From contig CAWAVW010000001.1 of assembly GCA_963785585.1 (NCBI GenBank), forward strand, positions 186,001 to 250,000: 64,000 bases of DNA, given 5' to 3'. Source of the stretch: Palsa-295 sp963785585 (GTDB lineage Bacteria; Acidobacteriota; Terriglobia; Acidiferrales; UBA7541). Numbering within the stretch: position 1 is the stretch's first letter; each line of letters begins with the position of its first letter. Under the pieces are notes generated by a model. The model did not search any database. It saw only the letters and a program-made list of their open reading frames with translations, and was not told the DNA's origin. The position numbers and the translations under genes are program-made. Of the stretch, positions 27,382 through 36,713 are shown in pieces.

Positions 27382-28107
27382 ATGGGAGTTCGCCGCATGA
27401 GACACGATCCGCGATGGCAGGAAGCGCAGCACAGCGAAAGAACCTACTGGGATAGCCTGGTTTACAGCGACGATGCGATTCGCCACGTGCTTTCCACAAA
27501 TTCGATGAGAGCGGCCAGCCTGCGCCGGCATGTTTCCATTCAAGCGGAAACCGCGCTCGAAATCGGCGCCGGCCCTCTCGGCGTTGGCGTCATCGGCTTT
27601 TTGCCCGAAATTCCGCGCCGCCACGCTGTCGATCCGCTCCGCCCGGTTCAAATGCCTGCCTCGCCCGGCCATTCGGTCGAGCTGCGCGCCGGCATCGCCA
27701 CGCGCCGCGCTGAAATCCGCTACGTGGTCGGCTGCGGCGAGGAAATTCCCTTTCGATCCGAATCGATGGATCTGATCATTTGCTGTAACGCGATCGATCA
27801 CAGTTCCGATCCGGCTGCGATTCTTCGCGAGATCTACCGCGTTTTGGCGCCCAATGGTACTTTCTATTTTGACGTGGATACTTTCTCGACCCTCGGCCTT
27901 GTAAAATGGCACCTCTGGACCAAACGAGCCCACGAAAATGAAATCCTCGTCAAGGGTCATCCGCATCGCTTGCGAGAGCCCGATCTCATCTCCAAATTGC
28001 GCGGCTGCGGATTCGTGCTGCAGAAACTGCACGGCCACACCTTCGCCAGCAACCTGGTCGGCCGCGCCCGCGATTCCACTTTTCTCGGGAAAAAATGCCT
28101 GAATTGA
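27382..28107 (+). CDS. Class I SAM methyltransferase
   Basis: 241 residues from ATG 27382 (ATG 27397 also possible). LEIGAGPLGVG near 54-64 is motif I, GCGEEIPFRSESMDLIICCNAIDH (split by motif at about 116-139) is the post-I region typical of Methyltransf_11, and a long-chain-like beta region follows. The 3' end overlaps the next glycosyltransferase gene by 13 bases. Substrate unknown; one of seven methyltransferase domains in the cluster. Confidence 0.83.
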   Translation: MGVRRMRHDPRWQEAQHSERTYWDSLVYSDDAIRHVLSTNSMRAASLRRHVSIQAETALEIGAGPLGVGVIGFLPEIPRRHAVDPLRPVQMPASPGHSVELRAGIATRRAEIRYVVGCGEEIPFRSESMDLIICCNAIDHSSDPAAILREIYRVLAPNGTFYFDVDTFSTLGLVKWHLWTKRAHENEILVKGHPHRLREPDLISKLRGCGFVLQKLHGHTFASNLVGRARDSTFLGKKCLN

Positions 28108-29195
28108 TCGCCCTGCTGGGCCGCGGTGAATTTCCCGCCGATGGCGTCGCCGACTACTGCAACAATCTCGCCTCCGCGCTTTCGCGCCGCGGCGCCTCGA
28201 TGAAATCCGAGCGGCTCCCCTGGTTCGATCGCGGATGGTTGAAATCGTTCGCCCGCCTGGCCTTCGCCAAACTTCCCTATTCCGCCGACTGGATCCTTCT
28301 GCAATACACCGCTCTCGGATGGTCGCGCCGCGGTTTTCCTTTCGGCGCTCTCGCGACCCTCTGGATTCTTCGCCGGCGCGGCGCGCGTTGCGGCGTTGTG
28401 TTTCATGAGCCCTGGCGCCAGGGCGTCACCCATCCCCGCATCATCGACCGCGTTCGCGCCTCTTGTCAGGACTGGATCATTCGCTCCCTGCATCGCGCGT
28501 CCGCAAAATCCGTCTTCACCGTGCCGCTCGCTTCGGTCGAATGGCTTCCGCCGAACGATCCGAAAAACGTCTTCATTCCGCTCGGCCCGAACATTCCGGA
28601 GGTTTTCTCGGATAGCGAACCGGCTCGCGCCGAGGACGATATTCGCCGAACCGTCAGCGTGTTCTGCCTGAGCGGTCCCGCGTATATTCAAAACGAACTC
28701 AGCGACATCGTGGAATCCACGCGCATCGCCGCCGCCCAATCCGGACTGCGCCTAAAAGTCGTGTTCGTCGGCCGGGGCACCGAAACCGCTTCCGAAGAAA
28801 TCGCAAAATCCTTTGCTTCTACGGGAATCGAGACCGAGAACCGTGGCTTGCAGGAACCCGCGGAAATCAGCCGCATCCTTTCGCAATCTGACGCGCTCCT
28901 GTGCGTCCGCGGCACGCTGAATCTTCGCCGCGGCAGCGCCATGGCGGGCATCGCTTGCGGCGTTCCTCTGGTCGGTTACGCCGGATCGGAGATGGGAACG
29001 CCGCTCGTCGAAGCCGGCGCTCTTCTGGTTCCGCTTCGCGATCAGCAGGCTCTCGGCGCCGCGCTGGCTCGCGTCCTGATGAATCCCGGGCTGGCTCGCG
29101 AACTGCGCCTGAAAAACGTCGCCACCCAGAAGAAATATTTCTCGTGGGATACTATTGCCGATTCTTATATTCGCGCGTTTCCTCCGAACTCCTGA
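28095..29195 (+). CDS. Glycosyltransferase, GT-B type (GT4-like)
   Basis: 366 residues from ATG 28095. The N-terminal segment has ADGVADYCNNLASALSRRG (about 17-35), like group 1 transferases. The C-terminal donor-binding half is shorter and more divergent: SGPAYIQNELS near 195, LRGSAMAGIACGVPLVGYAG near 281 in place of a canonical E-x7-E. Weak conservation of the donor site may mean an unusual donor or reduced activity. Overlap with the preceding methyltransferase implies coupling. Confidence 0.7.
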   Translation: MPELIALLGRGEFPADGVADYCNNLASALSRRGASMKSERLPWFDRGWLKSFARLAFAKLPYSADWILLQYTALGWSRRGFPFGALATLWILRRRGARCGVVFHEPWRQGVTHPRIIDRVRASCQDWIIRSLHRASAKSVFTVPLASVEWLPPNDPKNVFIPLGPNIPEVFSDSEPARAEDDIRRTVSVFCLSGPAYIQNELSDIVESTRIAAAQSGLRLKVVFVGRGTETASEEIAKSFASTGIETENRGLQEPAEISRILSQSDALLCVRGTLNLRRGSAMAGIACGVPLVGYAGSEMGTPLVEAGALLVPLRDQQALGAALARVLMNPGLARELRLKNVATQKKYFSWDTIADSYIRAFPPNS

Positions 29196-29213
29196 CGCCG
29201 CGCCAAAGGCTTC

Positions 29214-30407
29214 ATGAAACTGTTGATCTACACGCACTTCTGGACGCCCTCGATCGGCGGCGTCGAAACCCTGGCCTCGGCGCTGGCAAACGATCTCACC
29301 CGGCGCTACCACGCGAGCGGCGAAAATCCCATCGACGTCACCATCGTCAGCGGCACTCCCGCCGGAAACGTCGATGATTCGCTCTCGCCGTTCCGCGTCG
29401 TTCGCTGCCCCGGGCTCTCGCAATTGATCCGTGAGATTCGCGCAAGCGACATCGTCGAAATCGAAGGGCCCGCCCTCCTGCCGCAATTGCTCGGCTGGCT
29501 GTTTCGAAAACCCGTCATCCTGCAGCATCACGGATATCAAACCGTCTGCCCCAACGGCCTGCTCGTTTTGGAGCAAGAGCGCGCCTTGTGTCCCGGCCAT
29601 TTCATGGCCGGCCGTTACCGGAAATGCATCGCCTGCAATTCCAAGAGCGTGGGACTCGCCGGTAGCATCCGCCTGCTTCTTCTGATGGTGCCGCGCCGCT
29701 GGCTTGCAAAGCATGCCACCGTAAATGTCGCCACCAGCGAGCACGTCGGCCGTCGCGTCGCTCTGCCGCACACTCGCCTGATATGGAACGGCGTGCCGGA
29801 CCTGGCCCTGGCGAATCGGGGCGGCGTCGAATTCTCGCCCGAACCGGTCGAAACGGATCCCGTACGATTTGCTTACCTCGGCAGGCTGGTGGCCGAAAAG
29901 GGTGTGAACGTTTTGATTCGTGCCTGTGCCGAGCTGGCGGCGGAGGGCCGCCAATTCGCGTTAACGATCGTCGGCGATGGTCCGGAGCGTGCTCCGCTCG
30001 AATCGCTCGCAAACGAACTCGGTCTCGCCGCTCACATCACCTTCACCGGACCGAAACGCGGCGCGGACATTGCCAAAACTCTTGCCGGCGCGGCAGCCGT
30101 CGTCATGACGCCCATCTGGGAGGAAGTCTCTCCCCTGGTCGCCATCGAACAAATGATCCAGGGCCGTCTGCTGATCGCCTCGGATATCGGCGGCCTCACC
30201 GAGATGGTCGGCGATGCCGGACTCAAGTTCCCTCCGGGAGATTCGATCGCTCTCGCGAAGTTGCTTCGCCGCGTTCTCGACGATCATTCGATAGCCGTCG
30301 AACTCGGAGCCCAGGCGCGAGCGCGCGCCTTGCTTCATTTCACCGAAAAGCGCATGACGGATGAGCATGTCGCGCTCTACGAAGAGCTGTACCAGGCACA
30401 GAAATGA
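29214..30407 (+). CDS. Glycosyltransferase family 4
   Basis: 397 residues. YTHFWTPSIGGVETLASALA (about 6-25) is the acceptor-side glycine loop; YLGRLVAEKGVNVLI near 220 and PIWEEVSPLVAIEQMIQG near 300 form the donor side. An unusual four-Cys patch (CPNG...CPGHF...CIAC, about 110-142) could bind metal and also occurs in some group 1 transferases. Last gene before a 110-base gap that may hold a promoter. Confidence 0.85.
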   Translation: MKLLIYTHFWTPSIGGVETLASALANDLTRRYHASGENPIDVTIVSGTPAGNVDDSLSPFRVVRCPGLSQLIREIRASDIVEIEGPALLPQLLGWLFRKPVILQHHGYQTVCPNGLLVLEQERALCPGHFMAGRYRKCIACNSKSVGLAGSIRLLLLMVPRRWLAKHATVNVATSEHVGRRVALPHTRLIWNGVPDLALANRGGVEFSPEPVETDPVRFAYLGRLVAEKGVNVLIRACAELAAEGRQFALTIVGDGPERAPLESLANELGLAAHITFTGPKRGADIAKTLAGAAAVVMTPIWEEVSPLVAIEQMIQGRLLIASDIGGLTEMVGDAGLKFPPGDSIALAKLLRRVLDDHSIAVELGAQARARALLHFTEKRMTDEHVALYEELYQAQK

Positions 30408-30517
30408 CGGCCGCGGTCTCGCGCGATTCGAAGACGCTGGATTGCGATATACTTTAGTAATTCCGGCTCGGCTGTCTCCGCGTTGTACGAACCGACGAAG
30501 CATTTCGCAAGGGGGAT

Positions 30518-32119
30518 ATGGAGTTGTTGGCTTCGCGCGTTCCCGCCGTTCGCACCCAGGCCGTCATCGGCTTGAGCATCTTCGTCATCGGGATGTGGCT
30601 CGCCTGGCAGGTGGGCAACAAGATTGCCGGTGACGACGTGCAGACCCTCGAGTTCGTGGCCCTCGGCCTCGGAGCCTTTGCCATTGGCGTCACCATTCTG
30701 CGCGACTGGCGCAAGGGCTTTTATATGTTTCTGGTCTGGCTCCTGTTTGAGGACCTCGTCCGCAAATTCCTTGGCAACAACCTGGTCATTTATTTCGGCA
30801 AGGACGTTCTCGTCGGGTTGGTTTACATCTCGTTTTTCATGGAGTCTCGCAGCAAGCGCATCAAGATATTCCGCCCCGCCTTCCTGCTGTTTTTTTATCC
30901 TTTTTTGTTTTTGAGCATCCTCGGCATTTTTAACCCGTATTCCCCCAGCGTCCTGTACGGGCTGATGGGCTTCAAGCTCGATTTCTACTACATGCCCCTG
31001 ATGTTTGTCGGCTATCGCCTGATTCGCGACGACGACGATCTTCGAAAGTTTCTGGTCAACACCATGATTCTCGGCGCGATCATCGGAATTATCGGAATCA
31101 TTCAGGCCATCGTCGGCCACTCGTTCCTGAATCCAACCACGCTCGCGCCCGAAATTCGCGACCTCGGCGCGCTCGACCGCTATACCCCGCTCACCAATCA
31201 GCTGGTCAGCATCCCCAGTTCGGTCTTTGTCAGCGCCGGCCGCTATAGCCAGTACTTGATCCTGGTCTTCAATCTTTCAATGGGCGCGGCGGGCTATCTG
31301 CTGCTGCATACCGAGAAATACCGCAAGCTCACTTTCTTCGTCATCGGCTGCATTGTGGGCGCCACGCTTTTTTGCGGCTCGCGCGGCGGTGTCGCCTACG
31401 TCGTGATTACCGCGCTCGCCTTGTCCGTCGCCTTCCTGTGGGGTGCGCCGTGGCGCTGGCGCCAGGCCCATCGCATGATCAAAGCCATCCGTCGAGCCTT
31501 CCTCATAGGCGCGCTGGCCCTTGCCGCCATTTTAATTTTCCTGCCAGACGAGGCCGGCCCGCGCATCGCTTTCTACATGGAAACTCTGAATCCCAACAGC
31601 TCCGCCTATGAAGTCGGCACGCGCACCTGGGAATATCCGATCAGCGGTCTTCTCGGCGCCATCGCCCAGCCCACATGGGTTACCGGCATCGGCCTCGGCA
31701 CCGCTTCGCTCGGCGGCCAGTACGTCGCCAAGATCCTCGGCAAACCGCTCATCCCCGTTTGGGTGGAAGAGGGCTACGGCCAGCTCATTCTGGAAATGGG
31801 TATCGTCTCGCCGTTCCTTTGGATCTTGTGGTCCGCGGCGCTCCTCTACTACGCGTGGGGAGTTGTTCGCAAACTCCGCCAGACTCGTTTTTTCCCCATC
31901 GCTTTCGCCATTTTCTGGTACGCCTTTCTGCTTCTCTATCCGCTCACCTACGGCGGACTGGCCATGTACCAGAACTTTGTCACCAACGCCTACTTATGGT
32001 TCCTTGTGGGCGTTCTCTTCAAGCTTCCTGTACTGAACTCCATGTACCCCACCGCTCCCGTCGCGGGCGTTGCCCCGCCCCCCGCGTGGGCCCGCGCGCA
32101 CTTGCCGCGGATTTCATGA
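30518..32119 (+). CDS. O-antigen ligase / Wzy-like membrane protein, copy 2
   Basis: 533 residues; AAGGGGGAT gives a good ribosome site. About 12-14 helices, with the large loop (about 330-420) carrying TRTWEYPISG and EEGYGQLILEMG in the position of the Wzy_C signature. It is longer than and distinct from the copy at 8728. One of the two may polymerise the repeat and the other ligate it, or they may serve different glycans. A TATACT box at 30448-30453 upstream might be a -10 but lacks a convincing -35. Confidence 0.82.
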   Translation: MELLASRVPAVRTQAVIGLSIFVIGMWLAWQVGNKIAGDDVQTLEFVALGLGAFAIGVTILRDWRKGFYMFLVWLLFEDLVRKFLGNNLVIYFGKDVLVGLVYISFFMESRSKRIKIFRPAFLLFFYPFLFLSILGIFNPYSPSVLYGLMGFKLDFYYMPLMFVGYRLIRDDDDLRKFLVNTMILGAIIGIIGIIQAIVGHSFLNPTTLAPEIRDLGALDRYTPLTNQLVSIPSSVFVSAGRYSQYLILVFNLSMGAAGYLLLHTEKYRKLTFFVIGCIVGATLFCGSRGGVAYVVITALALSVAFLWGAPWRWRQAHRMIKAIRRAFLIGALALAAILIFLPDEAGPRIAFYMETLNPNSSAYEVGTRTWEYPISGLLGAIAQPTWVTGIGLGTASLGGQYVAKILGKPLIPVWVEEGYGQLILEMGIVSPFLWILWSAALLYYAWGVVRKLRQTRFFPIAFAIFWYAFLLLYPLTYGGLAMYQNFVTNAYLWFLVGVLFKLPVLNSMYPTAPVAGVAPPPAWARAHLPRIS

Positions 32120-32144
32120 CCCCGCGCCGCCTGCGAGAGAATTC

Positions 32145-33419
32145 GTGAGCGCCGCGCGCAAACTCCGCCTCGCCGTCGTTTCGCCCTTCCTCGACAACGG
32201 CTACGGCACCGAACGCATCATCATCCGCTGGATTTCCGCGCTTGCCGGCGAATTCGATACCTCCATTTACAGCCAGCGTGTGCAGGATATGGACCTGTCC
32301 AAAATCGCCTGGCGCCGCATCCCCACGCTGCCCGGCCCTCACCTTTTCAATTTCATCTGGTGGTATTTCGCCAACCAGCTCTGGCGCGCATGGGATTCCC
32401 GCGTTCGCGGCCTCCGCCCGGACGTCGTCTTCAGCCCCGGCATCAACTGCCCGGACGCCGACGTGATTTCCGTTCACATCGTCTTCGCCGAATTCGCCCG
32501 GCGCACCGGCCCCGAACTAAAATTCTCGCGCACACCCGTAAACTCCTGGCCGCGCCTTCTTCATCGCCGGCTTTACTATCGACTGGTCATCTTTCTCGAA
32601 GGTCGAGCCTACCGGAGCAAAAAAAATTCCCTCGTCTTGATCGCCCATAAAACCGCCGCGGACCTCGAACGCTTCTACTCCCGCAAAGATCGGTGTCTCG
32701 TGCTTTACCTCGGACTCGATCATGGCATCTTCAATCAGCCGCGCCGCCTGGCCGCCCGTGAAAATGCCCGCAAGGAACTGGGCCTCGCCGCCAACGCGTT
32801 CGTCTTCCTTCTTGTGGGCAACGATCTCCGAAAGAAGGGCATTCGCGTTCTCATCGAATCGATGCAGCTCCTTCGCGACTCCGAAATCGTTCTGCTCATT
32901 GCCACGCGCGAGGATCCCGCGCCCTTCCTTCCTGCGATTCGCGCGGCCCAACTCGAAAGTCGTATCCGCTTCGGCCCCGCTCGATCGGACGTGGACTTCT
33001 ATTACGCTGCCGCCGACGCTTACGTCGGCCCGTCGCTCGAAGACACCTTCGCCCTGCCGCCTGTCGAAGCCATGGCCTGCGGGCTCCCCGCGATCGTTTC
33101 CCGCGAAAACGGCACGTGCGAAATTATCGAACAGGAAATCAACGGGCTGATTCTCGAAGATCCGAAAGATGCTGCCGCGCTCTCTCAGATGATGCGCCGC
33201 CTGGCCACGGACAAATCGTTCGCCGCCCAAATCGCCGAACGCGGCGCCGAAACCGCCTCGCAATTTACCTGGGAGAGTAACGTGCAAAAGCTGCGCGCGA
33301 TCTTTCACGAGGTCGCCCAAGCGAAAAATCCGGCGCCGGGATTCACCGCCCAACCGGCACAATCGGATTCATCGCAAACGCACGCAGCCAACCAGCCATC
33401 CAATGACTTCATCGAATAG
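32145..33419 (+). CDS. Glycosyltransferase family 4
   Basis: 424 residues from GTG 32145; a longer in-frame extension overlapping the preceding gene is Pro/Arg-rich and rejected. KLRLAVVSPFLDNGYGTERII (split, about 5-25) is the acceptor-side start; LLVGNDLRKKGIRVLIES near 223 and SLEDTFALPPVEAMACG near 301 give the family donor site with the E-x7-E equivalent. The tail after 400 is low complexity. Start of a run of four overlapping or closely spaced genes. Confidence 0.85.
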   Translation: MSAARKLRLAVVSPFLDNGYGTERIIIRWISALAGEFDTSIYSQRVQDMDLSKIAWRRIPTLPGPHLFNFIWWYFANQLWRAWDSRVRGLRPDVVFSPGINCPDADVISVHIVFAEFARRTGPELKFSRTPVNSWPRLLHRRLYYRLVIFLEGRAYRSKKNSLVLIAHKTAADLERFYSRKDRCLVLYLGLDHGIFNQPRRLAARENARKELGLAANAFVFLLVGNDLRKKGIRVLIESMQLLRDSEIVLLIATREDPAPFLPAIRAAQLESRIRFGPARSDVDFYYAAADAYVGPSLEDTFALPPVEAMACGLPAIVSRENGTCEIIEQEINGLILEDPKDAAALSQMMRRLATDKSFAAQIAERGAETASQFTWESNVQKLRAIFHEVAQAKNPAPGFTAQPAQSDSSQTHAANQPSNDFIE

Positions 33420-34545
33420 CGCCGTCACCCGTCCCGGAATTCTCGGCCTTTTCACCGAGCTTCTCGGCGTCGGCGGCATTCAGGAAGCCGGCCGCCAGGC
33501 CGTCGCCGCCCTCACGAACATGGGCGCCCGGCGCGATTGCGCGCTCACGTTTCTCGGCCTCAACGATCCGGCCGGCCCTCAAACGGTTGACGTCCGCGGC
33601 AAGACAATCCCTCTCCGCGGTTTTCATCGCGCCAAAATTCGATTCGTCATCGCCGCGCTCCTGCAATCCAGAAAGAATGTCCGCATCGTTCTCGCCGCGC
33701 ACCCAAACCTCGCCGAACCCGCCGCCCTCGCGAAGCGATTCTTCCCGCGCATTCGTACCGTTGTCGTAACGCACGGAATCGAAGTTTGGCAGCCGCTCTC
33801 GGCCGCTCGTCGCAAAGCATTGCTCGCCGCCGATCGGGTTCTCGCTCCCAGCGTTTATACCGCGCAAATGCTCGCCGAGGTGCAAGGCGTTCCCAATGAA
33901 AAAATTCTTCGGCTTGCGTGGCCGCTCGACCCTGCATTTCTCAGCCTGGCGGACGATCCCTCGTCTCTTCTGCTGCCCTCCCATTTCCCGCTCGGTTCCA
34001 CCATCCTCACCGTTGGGCGCTGGGCCGCCTCCGAAAAATATAAAGGCGCCGACCAGTTAATCCGCTGCATGCCCGGACTGCGCGCCTCGTTTCCCAGCCT
34101 CTCGCTCGTTGTCGTCGGTAACGGTGACGACCTCCCGCGCCTGAAAAAAATCGCCGCAGACCTCGGCGCCGGCGAGTCCGTCTGCTTCCTCGAAGGCCTC
34201 TCGCGCCGGCAAGTTGCCGCTTGCTATGCCCGCTGCGATGTCTTCGCGCTGCCCAGCACCGGCGAAGGTTTCGGTTTCGTTTTCCTCGAAGCCATGGCCT
34301 TCGGCAAACCGGTTATCGGCGTCGCCAAAGGCGGCTCGATCGACTTGATTCGCGATGGCATCAACGGATTCCTCCTCGAACCGGAAAATCTCCCGGCCCT
34401 CGCCCAAACGCTCGAGCGTTTGCTCCGCGATCCATCTCTCCGCGCGCAACTCGGCCGACACGGCGCGCAAATCGTCCGCTCCGATTACTCCATCGAAGCC
34501 TTCGAGCGCAATCTCGACGCGATTCTGGCACCACTCCTCGGTTGA
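33403..34545 (+). CDS. Glycosyltransferase family 4
   Basis: 380 residues; the ATG lies 17 bases inside the preceding gene. LGVGGIQEAGRQAV (about 20-33) is the acceptor loop, TVGRWAASEKYKGADQLI near 200 the hinge-side lysine region, and STGEGFGFVFLEAMAFGKPVIG near 287 the complete E-x7-E donor motif. Cytoplasmic, retaining; sugar unknown. Confidence 0.88.
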   Translation: MTSSNSAVTRPGILGLFTELLGVGGIQEAGRQAVAALTNMGARRDCALTFLGLNDPAGPQTVDVRGKTIPLRGFHRAKIRFVIAALLQSRKNVRIVLAAHPNLAEPAALAKRFFPRIRTVVVTHGIEVWQPLSAARRKALLAADRVLAPSVYTAQMLAEVQGVPNEKILRLAWPLDPAFLSLADDPSSLLLPSHFPLGSTILTVGRWAASEKYKGADQLIRCMPGLRASFPSLSLVVVGNGDDLPRLKKIAADLGAGESVCFLEGLSRRQVAACYARCDVFALPSTGEGFGFVFLEAMAFGKPVIGVAKGGSIDLIRDGINGFLLEPENLPALAQTLERLLRDPSLRAQLGRHGAQIVRSDYSIEAFERNLDAILAPLLG

Positions 34546-34683
34546 CCGTCCCCCGGAAATCCACGCCGTCCCATCGCCCCGGCTGGCATCCTCCTATTGC
34601 GGGTAGTATTCTCGGAGTTTCCGTTCAGCTCCGATCGCGCCTCCACCCGGCGGCTCGTTGCGCGAAACTGGAAACCGTTGAAC

Positions 34684-35901
34684 ATGCGCATCTTGATGGT
34701 CACACAGTCCTATTTCCCGTTTCAGGAGCGCGGCGGCCCCGTCGTCAAGGTCCGCGCTCTCGCCCACGGGCTCGCGCGCCGCGGCCACCAGGTCACCGTA
34801 CTCACCGCCGATCTCGGCATCGCTAAATTTCACGGCACCTCCGTCCATGTGGAACGCTGCAAGGGTGGCTGGCGTGCACTCGAAGACGGCGTGGAAACCA
34901 TCTACCTTTCTTCTCTGTTTCATTATCGTGACCTCACCTGGAATCCCGGTGTGGTACGATTTTGCCGGGCCTCCCTCAGTCAATTCCACTTGGTCCACTT
35001 TTACGGTCTGTATGATATTTTTGGACCTCTGGTTAGCAGGTTTTGCAGGCAGCAGCGCATTCCGTATGTGATTGAGCCGATGGGTATGTATCGCCCTATC
35101 GACCGTGGTTTCAGGCTGAAACGCCTCTGGCATCGGAACCTGGGCGTTTCTTACTGGAACCATTCATCGCTCATCGTCGCTACATCCGAGATGGAGCAGC
35201 AGGAACTCCTTGATGACGGAGTCCCCGCTGAAAAACTGGTGATTCGCTATAACGGTATCGATCGCGACGCCCCCGCGAACCAACCCCCCCGCGGGAGCTT
35301 TCGCTCCCAATTTGGAATTCCGCCCGGCGACCCGCTGATTGTTTTTCTCAGCCGCCTGATCCCTCGCAAAGGCGCGGACCTTCTGATCGACGCCTTCGCG
35401 CGCGCCTGCCCCGTTTCCGGTTACCTTGCGATTGCCGGCCCCGAGGGCGAAGCGGGTTACCTCGAACAACTGAAAAAGCGCGCCGAATCCTCCGGCGTGC
35501 CGTCACGCGTCCTCTTCACCGGTCCGCTCTACGATTCCGCCAAGAACGCGCTTCTCGCCGATGCGGATGTCTTCGCACTGCCATCGCGTTACGAGAATTT
35601 CGCCAACGTCGCCGCCGAGGCCATGTCCTTTGGCGTTCCCGTCATCATCACCGAGGCTTGCGGCATCCGCTCTCTCGTCGAAGGCCGCGCCGGGCTCGTC
35701 ATCAAACCAGAGATCGCGCCCCTCGCTGCCGCTCTCGAGCAATTGATTTCCGATCGCGCGCTCTACCGATCGTTCCAGGACGGCTGCCTCCAGGTTACCA
35801 GCGAGCTTCGCTGGGATTACCTCGCCGGAAAAATGGACGGCTATTACTCTCAAGTTCTTGCTCGCAAGGAGCCAGGCTACGGAAACCATGCCGGCCACTG
35901 A
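34684..35901 (+). CDS. Glycosyltransferase family 4
   Basis: 405 residues from ATG 34684 (the family's MRILMVTQSYFPF start). ERGGPVVKVRALAHGLARRGH (split, about 15-35) is followed by FLSRLIPRKGADLLIDAF near 221 and PSRYENFANVAAEAMSFGVPVI near 299. It ends 14 bases inside the next methyltransferase gene. The 138-base gap before it has an AT-rich TAGTAT that could be a -10 but no clear -35. Confidence 0.87.
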   Translation: MRILMVTQSYFPFQERGGPVVKVRALAHGLARRGHQVTVLTADLGIAKFHGTSVHVERCKGGWRALEDGVETIYLSSLFHYRDLTWNPGVVRFCRASLSQFHLVHFYGLYDIFGPLVSRFCRQQRIPYVIEPMGMYRPIDRGFRLKRLWHRNLGVSYWNHSSLIVATSEMEQQELLDDGVPAEKLVIRYNGIDRDAPANQPPRGSFRSQFGIPPGDPLIVFLSRLIPRKGADLLIDAFARACPVSGYLAIAGPEGEAGYLEQLKKRAESSGVPSRVLFTGPLYDSAKNALLADADVFALPSRYENFANVAAEAMSFGVPVIITEACGIRSLVEGRAGLVIKPEIAPLAAALEQLISDRALYRSFQDGCLQVTSELRWDYLAGKMDGYYSQVLARKEPGYGNHAGH

Positions 35902-36631
35902 ACAAGTTACGTTCTACGACGAGCACCCATTCGATTGGGCACCCGTCGATGCCGAAAAAAATATCGATGCTATCGTCTCGCGCCCGCTCATCGACGTGAT
36001 CAATGGCCTCGACGCAAATTCGCTCGTTCTCGATATTGGCTGCGGCCCCGGCCGCGTCCTCGGCTTCCTCGCCCGTCGCGGCGTCCGTTGCATCGGCCTC
36101 GACCGTAGCCGCGTCTCGCTCGGCCTCGCCATGCAGCGTTACCATCGACCCGGCTCGGTTGGCGACAACCTTCATCTCCCGTTTGCCGACGCCACCGCGG
36201 ACGTGGTCATCTCTGACGGCGTGATTCACCACACCGAAAATCCCGAAGCCGCCTTTCGTGAAAATTACCGCATCCTGAAACCGGGTGGCCGCATGTATCT
36301 CGCGGTTTACAAACCCTTCGGCCGCTATCCCATGCTCTATCGATTTCCCGGCGGCATCATCCGCGCCGGACTTTCTCACCGCTGGTCCCGCTCGCTCGTC
36401 GTGCCTTTCTTTCGCGTTCCATACTTCCTGGTTCACTTTCTTCGCTCGGGCGGCAAACGCACCTGGCAAGGTTCGCGTAACCTTTTTTACGACTATTTCG
36501 TCACACCCAAGGTCGCTTTCCTGCCGCGAAACCTGGTGGAGTCCTGGATTGCCCGCGAAGGCGGGGCGGTCCTTCATTACGAGGAGAATCGCGGTCAGAA
36601 CGTGCATTCGTTCACCATTCGCAAAGATTGA
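35888..36631 (+). CDS. Class I SAM methyltransferase (Methyltransf_11-like)
   Basis: 247 residues from ATG 35888, overlapping the previous gene. LVLDIGCGPGRVLGFL (about 41-56) is motif I, LDRSRVSLGLA near 70 follows, and VVISDGVIHHTENP near 104 is typical of the family. The C-terminal third contains a hydrophobic and basic region suggesting contact with a membrane-bound or lipid-linked substrate. Target unknown. Confidence 0.83.
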   Translation: MPATEQVTFYDEHPFDWAPVDAEKNIDAIVSRPLIDVINGLDANSLVLDIGCGPGRVLGFLARRGVRCIGLDRSRVSLGLAMQRYHRPGSVGDNLHLPFADATADVVISDGVIHHTENPEAAFRENYRILKPGGRMYLAVYKPFGRYPMLYRFPGGIIRAGLSHRWSRSLVVPFFRVPYFLVHFLRSGGKRTWQGSRNLFYDYFVTPKVAFLPRNLVESWIAREGGAVLHYEENRGQNVHSFTIRKD

Positions 36632-36713
36632 AGTTTTCTTGGAACTTTTTCAGTAGAGGCGTGAATAAATTCACAGGTTGCACGGGGACTTTTCAGCGTC
36701 GGAATCACGGGCC

